Positions 28,743 through 35,294 of a DNA stretch of 40,209 bases are shown piece after piece. The stretch is from an uncultured Acidipila sp. (GTDB taxonomy: Bacteria; Acidobacteriota; Terriglobia; Terriglobales; Acidobacteriaceae), in NCBI GenBank assembly GCA_937859835.1, contig CALMAN010000117.1, positions 1 through 40,209 on the forward strand, given 5' to 3'. The notes beneath the pieces were generated by a model. It saw only the letters and a program-made list of their open reading frames with translations, ran no database searches and was not told where the DNA came from. Every line of letters starts with the position of its first letter. Positions within the stretch are counted from its first letter, which is position 1. The position numbers and the translations under genes were made by a program.

Positions 28743-30035
28743 TTACATCTGACCCTTCATGCCCTGGAATCCATGTGCGAGCTGCTTGAAGAAGTACTTG
28801 ATGACGCGCTGGTCGTTGTAGCACCAGCCAAGGATGTGGTTGAGGGTCGAAAAGCAGTGGGTCTGGCAGGTCTGCTTCTGCGTATCCAGCTGCTTGGTAT
28901 CAAATTTATGGTCGCCCACGACGCCCCAGTCGTAGTTCGCCGTGTACATCGGGAAGCAGGGAGCCAGGGAGCCATCCACGCGGATGATCATCGAGTTCTG
29001 CCCGGCCCGGCAGTTCCAGGGGAAATGGTTTCCTTTCATAAAGTCCACCATCTGCCACAGCCGCGCGTTTGAGTTGACCATCTTATAACCGGAGTCCTGC
29101 TTTTCGGTCAACCATTGAATGGTTTCCTCGACGAGCGGCCAGTCCTGCCTGCGGATATAGGTCTCGTTTTCGTTTTCGTCGGCGTGCTTGAAGTGGTCAT
29201 CCTGCTCGAGCAGAGGCGACTCATTGATGTGGTAGTCAGTCGCGATCCCGTTGCTGTGCGCGATCTCGGTCAGCTCGCGCACGTCGTCCAGATTGTTGCG
29301 GCAGATGTTGATGTTCAAGAACACCGAGTAGCCGTAGCCGAACTGTTTCCGCACCAGGTAATCGAACTGCTTGCGGATGGGCGCCAGGGCCTTCGGGAGG
29401 CTCTTCTTGAGCTCCACCGTGTCGACCGCAATGTTGAAGGTGGACAGCCCTGCATCGGCCAGCTTGTCGATAACATCGGTCCGAAGCAGCCGCGCATTGG
29501 TCGGCAGATAGATCCAGAAGCCCTTCTTTGCAGCGTAGTGGGTGATGCGATGGATGAGGTCCGGACGCAGCAGCGGCTCGCCGCCCATGTAGGCCAGCAC
29601 CCGGCAACCCGTGCCGTGCAGCCAATCTATGGAACGCTTGGCCACGTCCTCGGTCATGCCTTTGACCTTGTTATCGAAAGCCCAGCAGTAATGGCAGTCG
29701 AGATTGCACTTGAACTCGGTAAACAGGTAAGCAATCAGCGGATGGAAATCCCCGGCTGTGACGCGCGACCGGATGTAGGGGAACAACCATCCGCGCATGG
29801 CGTGGTAGATCTGCGGCGGCGACCAGTGGCGCTTTTCGGGCGGCGACCAGGGCGCATCAAAGTCGACCGGGCCGAGCAAAGCAGGCTGCTCAGGGTAGAC
29901 GGGATCTGGGAATCGCTGCAGCTCACCAGCCGGCTGGTAGCGCGGAGCGGGACCAGGCTGCTGGGTCAGCAGCGTGTGAAGCGGGACATCGAGACGAAAC
30001 CGCTGCGGCTCGCCTGACTGTATTTCCTCAAGCAT
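28743..30035 (-). CDS. Radical SAM protein with Cys-rich SPASM-like C-terminus
   Basis: A 430-residue radical SAM enzyme. After an N-terminal extension of about 95 residues comes the cluster motif CNLDCHYCW (Cys110, Cys114, Cys117), then GGEPLLRPD (the SAM-binding GGE motif, 151-153), a TIM-barrel-like body, and a C-terminal Cys set: Cys342, Cys360, Cys390, Cys394 and Cys405. That set suggests one or more auxiliary iron-sulfur clusters, as in SPASM/twitch proteins. There is no B12-binding domain, and no small peptide substrate gene is evident nearby, which speaks against peptide maturation. Position ahead of the HgdB-like and activase genes suggests a shared pathway, perhaps lipid modification. 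The ATG at 30035 follows GGGAGG at about seven bases; the open frame reaches 30215 without similarity. Confidence 0.87.
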   Translation of the reverse strand: MLEEIQSGEPQRFRLDVPLHTLLTQQPGPAPRYQPAGELQRFPDPVYPEQPALLGPVDFDAPWSPPEKRHWSPPQIYHAMRGWLFPYIRSRVTAGDFHPLIAYLFTEFKCNLDCHYCWAFDNKVKGMTEDVAKRSIDWLHGTGCRVLAYMGGEPLLRPDLIHRITHYAAKKGFWIYLPTNARLLRTDVIDKLADAGLSTFNIAVDTVELKKSLPKALAPIRKQFDYLVRKQFGYGYSVFLNINICRNNLDDVRELTEIAHSNGIATDYHINESPLLEQDDHFKHADENENETYIRRQDWPLVEETIQWLTEKQDSGYKMVNSNARLWQMVDFMKGNHFPWNCRAGQNSMIIRVDGSLAPCFPMYTANYDWGVVGDHKFDTKQLDTQKQTCQTHCFSTLNHILGWCYNDQRVIKYFFKQLAHGFQGMKGQM

Positions 30036-30505
30036 CTTCAACCTCCCGAGGGGTTTGCGGGAAACTGTCCTCAAACGCGCGCGGGAGAAAGCCCCCGAAG
30101 AAACGCTGAGATCTGCCTGGCATGCATTTTTTCGTGCTTCGTGATCGAACCTGTCACGATTCCGCAACAACGTAACACACGAATTGGGCGTGTGTTGGTC
30201 AGGAAAGCAACACATTTACGGTTGTGACAGATTTTTCTAATTGCTCCTAAGTAAGCGGAGCGAGCGATGCAGAGCAGCGACGCGAAGTCGCAAAAGTATT
30301 TCCGGCAAGCGACCTTTGCGAAACGTTCTGCTCCCCCGAAACCCCGGCCACTTACTCGCGATTTGTTTGCGGCTTGTTCCACAGCAGCAGCGACGCCCGG
30401 GGAAGGCGAGCCTAAGGGAGCTGCGCCACCCCCATCCTCCCAGCAGGGGCGCTCTGCTACACTCGTCACGGTCAGCGCCCGGTGGCTTGGAGGAATGGAG
30501 ACAAA
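30036..30505. promoter_or_regulatory. Divergent regulatory region with nested inverted repeats
   Basis: 470 bases between the radical SAM and rsbR-like start codons, locally more AT-rich at 30115-30250. It holds two nested inverted repeats: inner AACACACG (30174-30181) and CGTGTGTT (30189-30196) with a seven-base spacer; outer CTGTCAC (30151-30157) and GTGACAG (30224-30230). These look like dimer-type operator sites shared by both divergent operons. I could not assign promoter boxes with confidence. Short open frames here show no protein similarity. Confidence 0.55.
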
Positions 30506-31384
30506 ATGACGAGCTTACTCGCATCCTTGCAGGAAAACCGCGACGCCATCCTGAAGGATTGGACCCAGCAGCTGCGAACCACCCTGCAGCGGCGCGACCT
30601 GCTCAACGTGGGTGAGCTGGAGTCGCAGGCCGCCGAGATGTTAGCGGCGATCCTGCAGGTGGGACCGGCTACCAAGCTCGAGGAGTTCGGCGCCCCGGCG
30701 TGGCGGCCTGTCAAGGATCTCGTGGCCAGCCTTTCCGCTTCCCGCGCCGCGCTGGGCTTTACGCCTTCCGAAACGGCGCTCTTCGTGCTTTCGCTCAAGC
30801 CCGCCATCTTTACACAGATCCGGGGTAAGTGGGGCAACGACGGCGACCGGCTGTTTTCTGAGATTTCGGCTGCGGACGGGTTTCTCGATAAGCTTGCCCT
30901 GCACACCACGGACAGCTACATCCATGGCCGTGACCAGTTGATTGCGCGCCAGCAGGAAGACATGCTCGAGCTGTCAACGCCTGTGGTCACCCTGTGGGAC
31001 GGGATCGTCGCCCTGCCGCTGATCGGCACCCTGGACAGCGCCCGCACGCAGGTCGTGATGGAATCGCTGCTGCAGGCGATCGTGCAAACCAGCTCACGCT
31101 ACGCCATCATCGACATCACCGGCGTCCCCACCGTCGACACGCTTGTCGCCCAGCACCTCTTGAAAACCATTACGGCGGCTCGGTTGATGGGAGCCGAGTG
31201 CATTCTGAGCGGGATTCGCCCGCAGATTGCGCAAACCATCGTGCACCTGGGCATCAACCTCCAGGACATTGTGACCAAGGCCAAGCTGGCCGACGCGTTT
31301 CGCATGGCGCTGGAAGCGAGCGGCCGCAAGGTGGTCCGGGCTGAGCGTTCCGCGCCCGCGGACAGCGCGCAGCGGGCGCTCTGA
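30506..31384 (+). CDS. rsbR: RsbR-like stressosome protein with STAS domain
   Basis: A 292-residue RsbR paralogue, the sensory scaffold of the stressosome. The all-helical N-terminal part (about 1-145) resembles the RsbRD-type sensor domain rather than the globin fold of Bacillus RsbRA. The C-terminal STAS domain (about 155-275) starts with LELSTPVVTLWDGIVALPLIGTLDSAR and includes IDITGVPTVDTLVAQHL. By the 34-residue spacing of the two phospho-Thr in B. subtilis RsbRA (T171/T205), the equivalents here look like Ser178 and Thr212. The ATG at 30506 is chosen for GGAG six bases upstream. Its stop overlaps the rsbS start by one base (ATGATGG-type junction TGATG). Confidence 0.9.
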   Translation: MTSLLASLQENRDAILKDWTQQLRTTLQRRDLLNVGELESQAAEMLAAILQVGPATKLEEFGAPAWRPVKDLVASLSASRAALGFTPSETALFVLSLKPAIFTQIRGKWGNDGDRLFSEISAADGFLDKLALHTTDSYIHGRDQLIARQQEDMLELSTPVVTLWDGIVALPLIGTLDSARTQVVMESLLQAIVQTSSRYAIIDITGVPTVDTLVAQHLLKTITAARLMGAECILSGIRPQIAQTIVHLGINLQDIVTKAKLADAFRMALEASGRKVVRAERSAPADSAQRAL

Positions 31385-31785
31385 TGGAACGCATCCCGAT
31401 CCTGCGCATCGGCACCTACCTGCTGGTCACCATTCAGGTAGATATGCACGATCAGCTCGCCTTGACCCTCCAAACGGACCTGACCGACCGCATCGCCGAG
31501 GTCGGCGCCCGCGGCGTGCTGATCGACATTTCCGCGCTTGAAATCGTTGACTCCTATATCGGGCGAACCCTGGCCAACATCGCCTCCATGGCGCGCGTCC
31601 TGGACGCGGCCACGGTGGTCGTCGGCATGCAACCGGCCGTGGCCATCACCCTGGTCGAGCTGGGCATGACGCTTCCGGGCATCCATACCGCCATGGACGT
31701 CGACTCCGGGATGCAGTTTCTCCGCCGCAGCGTGAGAGATGCGGAGGATCCTGATGATTGGCGCCGGAATAGTACTGAAGAGTGA
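31384..31785 (+). CDS. rsbS: RsbS-like STAS antagonist
   Basis: A 133-residue single STAS domain: PILRIGTYLLVTIQVDMHDQLA at the N-terminus, then GVLIDISALEIVDSYIGRTLANIA. The Ser in VDSYIGR (Ser57) matches the phosphorylated Ser59 of B. subtilis RsbS. RsbS holds RsbT in the stressosome until RsbT phosphorylates it. The gene starts at the stop of rsbR (one-base overlap), and its end overlaps the rsbT start by 32 bases, so the three products should be made in fixed ratio. The tail (EDPDDWRRNSTEE) is longer than usual and is partly dictated by that overlap. Confidence 0.93.
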   Translation: MERIPILRIGTYLLVTIQVDMHDQLALTLQTDLTDRIAEVGARGVLIDISALEIVDSYIGRTLANIASMARVLDAATVVVGMQPAVAITLVELGMTLPGIHTAMDVDSGMQFLRRSVRDAEDPDDWRRNSTEE

Positions 31786-32170
31786 AACTGTTCCCATCCA
31801 AACCTCCGGGGATGTGGTGCTGGTGCGCCAGCGAGTCAGGGCGTGTGCGGTCGAGCACCGGTTCACCATCGTGGAGCAGACCAAGATCGTGACGGCCGCG
31901 AGCGAGCTGGCACGGAACACGCTGGAGCACGGGTTGGGTGGCTCGGTCGACCTGGAGGTGCTCAAGGATGGCGGGCGCCTTGGCATCCGGCTCCGCTTTC
32001 AGGACCGGGGGCCCGGGATTGCCAACATCGCGCTTGCCCTGACCGACGGGTACAGTTCCGGCAAAGGGCTAGGGCTGGGGCTTGGAGGAAGCAAGCGCTT
32101 GGTGCACGAGTTTGAAATCGAGTCCAGCCCGAGCGCCGGCGCCACGGTCACGGTGGTGCGATGGAAGTGA
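31754..32170 (+). CDS. rsbT: RsbT-like serine/threonine kinase
   Basis: A 138-residue GHKL-type ATPase/kinase. The N-box is ASELARNTLEHG (Asn55), the G1 box DRGPGI (Asp84) and the G2 box GKGLGLGLGGSKRL, with VHEFEIES after it; all are typical of RsbT. It phosphorylates RsbS and RsbR and, once freed, activates a downstream partner (RsbU in Bacillus). No RsbU or sigma-B gene is present here; the partner is likely one of the next genes. The ATG at 31754 is preceded by GGAGG at six bases, preferred to the frame's earlier ATG at 31739. It overlaps the next gene by 10 bases. Confidence 0.93.
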   Translation: MIGAGIVLKSETVPIQTSGDVVLVRQRVRACAVEHRFTIVEQTKIVTAASELARNTLEHGLGGSVDLEVLKDGGRLGIRLRFQDRGPGIANIALALTDGYSSGKGLGLGLGGSKRLVHEFEIESSPSAGATVTVVRWK

Positions 32171-33174
32171 CCGGGATGGTAAGCCGCGTCATCCGCGCGA
32201 AAGCCGGGGACCAGAGCGAGGTGGGCAATGCGCGCCGCCAAGCGCTTTCGCTCGGATCGGCGCTCGACTTTACCGAGGTTCGCTGCGCCGAGCTCGGCAT
32301 CGTGGTGACCGAAGCAGCCCGGAACCTGGCAGCCCACGGCGGAGGCGGCGAGCTTCTGCTGACGCCCTGGAAGTTTCAGGACGCAGCCGGCGTGGATGTG
32401 CTCGCGCTCGATACCGGGGTCGGCATCCGCGATATGGCCAAGGTTCTTGAGGACGGCTACTCGACCGGCGGGACCCCGGGAACCGGCCTGGGCGCGATCG
32501 CAAGGCTGGCCGACTCGTTTGAGCTTTTCTCGCAGCCAGAAAAGGGAACGGCCTTGTTCGCGCGGCTGCTTCGGGCTGAAAAGGCCCGGGCTCCGCAGCC
32601 GCCACGATGGGGCTCGCTCGGGGTGCCGTTTGGAGGGGAAACTGTGTCCGGCGATGCGTGGGGCGTCAGCCTTGCCGAGGGCCGCGCTGTGTATGCGATG
32701 GCGGACGGTCTCGGCCACGGCTCGCTGGCCGAAGAAGCAGCCCGGGAAGCGATGCGCGCCTTTCACAGCAATGCTCATCTGCCGCCGACGCAGATCCTGC
32801 TGGCCATCCACGCCGCGCTCCAAAAGACCCGGGGAGCCGCGATCGGCATCGCGGAAGTCCCGAACGAGGGTAATCAGCTCATCTACACCGGTTCCGGTAA
32901 TATCACAGCATCTGTTTACTGCGCCGGACACATGAGGAGCATGGTGTCAATGAACGGTACGCCGGGCCACAACATAGGCCCACTGCAGGAGTTCACCTAC
33001 CCCTTGCGTGAAGGATCCACGTTGTTGATGCACAGCGACGGGCTCCAACCCCGGTGGAACCTGGCGGCCTACCCCAGCCTCGCTGCACGGCATCCTGGCT
33101 TGATTGCCGGCGTGTTGTACCGGGACTTCAGCAGAAGACGCGACGACTCCACCGTGCTCGTCGCCAGACTGTAG
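32161..33174 (+). CDS. RsbT-like ATPase domain fused to RsbX/SpoIIE-type PP2C phosphatase
   Basis: A 337-residue fusion. Residues 1-135 are a second GHKL domain of the RsbT kind: N-box EAARNLAAHG (Asn55), G1 DTGVGI (Asp84) and a shortened G2 GTPGTGLGAIARL. Residues 145-337 are a SpoIIE/PP2C phosphatase with metal-binding positions in SGDAWG (Asp165), MADGLGHG (Asp182), HSDGLQPRW (Asp293) and RRRDDSTVL (Asp328/Asp329). RsbX-type phosphatases reset the stressosome by removing phosphate from RsbS and RsbR. Joining it to a kinase-like domain could target it to RsbS or make a two-way switch. The start overlaps the rsbT stop (ATG at 32161; a second ATG at 32176). The stop is two bases before the next gene. 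Confidence 0.9.
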   Translation: MEVTGMVSRVIRAKAGDQSEVGNARRQALSLGSALDFTEVRCAELGIVVTEAARNLAAHGGGGELLLTPWKFQDAAGVDVLALDTGVGIRDMAKVLEDGYSTGGTPGTGLGAIARLADSFELFSQPEKGTALFARLLRAEKARAPQPPRWGSLGVPFGGETVSGDAWGVSLAEGRAVYAMADGLGHGSLAEEAAREAMRAFHSNAHLPPTQILLAIHAALQKTRGAAIGIAEVPNEGNQLIYTGSGNITASVYCAGHMRSMVSMNGTPGHNIGPLQEFTYPLREGSTLLMHSDGLQPRWNLAAYPSLAARHPGLIAGVLYRDFSRRRDDSTVLVARL

Positions 33175-33176
33175 CC

Positions 33177-35294
33177 GTGATCCCTCCAGCCACGTTCGTC
33201 CTCCTGAAGCTGCGCCTGCAGTTTGAACGAAACGTGGTGCACGCGCGGCAACGGGCGCGCGACATCGCCGCCCTGCTTGGCTTTGACCGGCAGGATCAGG
33301 TGCGCCTGGCTACCGCTACCTCCGAGCTGGCACGGAACGCGTTCCGCTACGCCCGCGGCGGCGCGGTGGAGTTTGCGGTGGCCGGAGCGAGGCCGCAAAG
33401 TCTGGTCGTCACGGTCACCGATGCCGGCCCGGGGATTGCCCATCTGCAGGACATCCTGGATGGGCGCTACGAGTCGAAGACAGGCCTGGGGAGGGGCCTG
33501 CTCGGGACCCGTCGCCTGATGGATGAGTTCACGATCACCAGTGCGGCTACCGGCACGACCGTGCAGGTTGCCAAGTGCCTGCCCCCGGCGATGCCGGCGA
33601 TCACCGCCGAGCGCGTCCGGGCGATCGCAGCCAGCCTCGCAAACACGGACACCGACCCGTTTGACGAGGTGGAGCGGCAAAATCAGGAGCTGCTGCGCAC
33701 CCTTGCCGATCTGCGCGAAAAGCAGGATCAGCTCGCCCAGGTCAACAGCGAACTGGAAGACACAAACCGGGGCGTCGTGGCCCTTTATGCCGAGCTCGAG
33801 CAGAATGCGAACGACCTCCGCCGCGTTTCCGACCTGAAGACAAGCTTTCTTTCGAACCTTTCCCATGAGTTTCGCACCCCCCTCAACGCCATTACTGCCC
33901 TGTGCCAGATCCTGGCGGACAAGGCCGACGGCGATCTTTCCGCAGAACAGGAAAAGCAGCTTTCCTATATCCGCCGCTCCGCGGCCGATCTTACCGAGCT
34001 CGTCAACGACCTGCTCGACATCGCCAAGGTGGAAGCAGGCAAGCTGGAGGTGCGCCCGCGAAGCTTTGCCGTTGCCGACCTGTTTGGTGCGCTGCGAGGC
34101 ATGCTGCGCTCGCTGCTCACCAGCACCGTGGTCGAGCTCACGTTCTGGGCGGCTGAGGACCTTCCGCCCCTCCTCACAGATGAGTCCAAGCTGTCTCAAA
34201 TCCTGCGCAACCTGACCTCGAACGCGCTCAAGTTCACGGAACGCGGCAGCGTGCGGGTCACTGCGGAGCGCGAAGGCGAAGACGTTGTGTTTCGCGTTCG
34301 CGACACCGGGATCGGGATCGCTGCCAAGGACCAGGAGCGCATCTTCGAGGAGTTTGAGCAGGTCCAGAACAGCATCCAGAGCACGGTGCGTGGCACCGGG
34401 CTGGGTTTGCCGCTGGCCCGAAAGCTCGCCGTCCTGCTTGGCGGATCGCTCACCCTGGAAAGCGTCCCGGGCCAGGGCTCCACCTTTTCAGCGCGACTGC
34501 CGCTTCACTACAGCGAAGCGCCTGCGCCCAAGCCGGTCACCGCGGTCCGCAGCCCCGGCAAGCCCACGGTCCTGGTGATCGAGGACAATCCCGAAACACG
34601 ATTTGTGCACCGGACGGCGCTTAAGGCAGGCGGCTACGCGCTCGAGTTTGCGCGCAACCTTGCGGAAGCCCGTGCGCTCCTAAGCACGGCCGCGCCCGAT
34701 GCCATCGTGCTGGATCGCGTCCTGGACGGCCAGGATTCACTCCCTTTTATCGAGGAGCTGAAGCGTTCCGGGTACCGCGGCTGCTTTGTCGTCGTCAGCG
34801 TGCTTGAAGACAGCATCATGCCTTTGCAGGCCGGGGCAAATGCGTTTTTCAAGAAGCCTGTCGAACCCGGGGCGCTGCGCGCGAAGCTCAATGAGCTGCT
34901 GGCAACCACCCCTGCGCACGCCGCTCTGCTTGTGGACGATGACGAGATCAACCGCTACCTGCTGCGGGAAGCGCTGGAACCCTTTCCTTTCCGCATTGTG
35001 GAAGCCCACAGCGGCCGCGAAGCCCTGGAAGCCGCCGCGCACGCTCCGCTTTCCGTCATCTTCCTGGACATCACGATGCCGGGCTTTACCGGGCTTGAAA
35101 CCCTGCGCGAGCTGAAGAACAGCCCCTTCGCCGCGCATGTTCCGGTCATTATCCACACCTCCAAAGACCTCAACCAGGAAGAGCTCGAAGTGATCAAGCG
35201 TTTCGGCGCTTCCTTGTACCCCAAGCAGAAGCTCGCGGAAGCAGACTCGTCGGCGAGCCTGCGCATGGCCCTTGCTGGCGCCGGGGTGCTATGA
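33177..35294 (+). CDS. Hybrid histidine kinase: RsbT-like ATPase, coiled coil, HisKA, HATPase, two receiver domains
   Basis: A 705-residue cytosolic multi-domain kinase with no membrane segment. An N-terminal RsbT-like GHKL domain (about 1-135: TSELARNAFRYARGG with Asn54, TDAGPGIAHL with Asp82, GLGRGLLGTRRLMDEF) is followed by a coiled coil (about 160-220). Next come HisKA (FLSNLSHEFRTPLNAI, His230), HATPase_c (NLTSNALKFTERG, RDTGIGI, GTGLGLPLA), receiver 1 (about 463-575, Asp513) and receiver 2 (about 582-690, Asp631). A GTG at 33177, two bases after the previous stop, is the likely start; no Shine-Dalgarno site is evident and coupling is probable. The RsbT-like domain may dock on the RsbR/RsbS complex, making stressosome release the input of the phosphorelay. 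Confidence 0.92.
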   Translation: MIPPATFVLLKLRLQFERNVVHARQRARDIAALLGFDRQDQVRLATATSELARNAFRYARGGAVEFAVAGARPQSLVVTVTDAGPGIAHLQDILDGRYESKTGLGRGLLGTRRLMDEFTITSAATGTTVQVAKCLPPAMPAITAERVRAIAASLANTDTDPFDEVERQNQELLRTLADLREKQDQLAQVNSELEDTNRGVVALYAELEQNANDLRRVSDLKTSFLSNLSHEFRTPLNAITALCQILADKADGDLSAEQEKQLSYIRRSAADLTELVNDLLDIAKVEAGKLEVRPRSFAVADLFGALRGMLRSLLTSTVVELTFWAAEDLPPLLTDESKLSQILRNLTSNALKFTERGSVRVTAEREGEDVVFRVRDTGIGIAAKDQERIFEEFEQVQNSIQSTVRGTGLGLPLARKLAVLLGGSLTLESVPGQGSTFSARLPLHYSEAPAPKPVTAVRSPGKPTVLVIEDNPETRFVHRTALKAGGYALEFARNLAEARALLSTAAPDAIVLDRVLDGQDSLPFIEELKRSGYRGCFVVVSVLEDSIMPLQAGANAFFKKPVEPGALRAKLNELLATTPAHAALLVDDDEINRYLLREALEPFPFRIVEAHSGREALEAAAHAPLSVIFLDITMPGFTGLETLRELKNSPFAAHVPVIIHTSKDLNQEELEVIKRFGASLYPKQKLAEADSSASLRMALAGAGVL

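Noticed and set aside
30240-30505. Short open frames in the gap before rsbR
   Set aside because: Low-complexity, no Shine-Dalgarno sites, no similarity, and placed in a likely promoter region.
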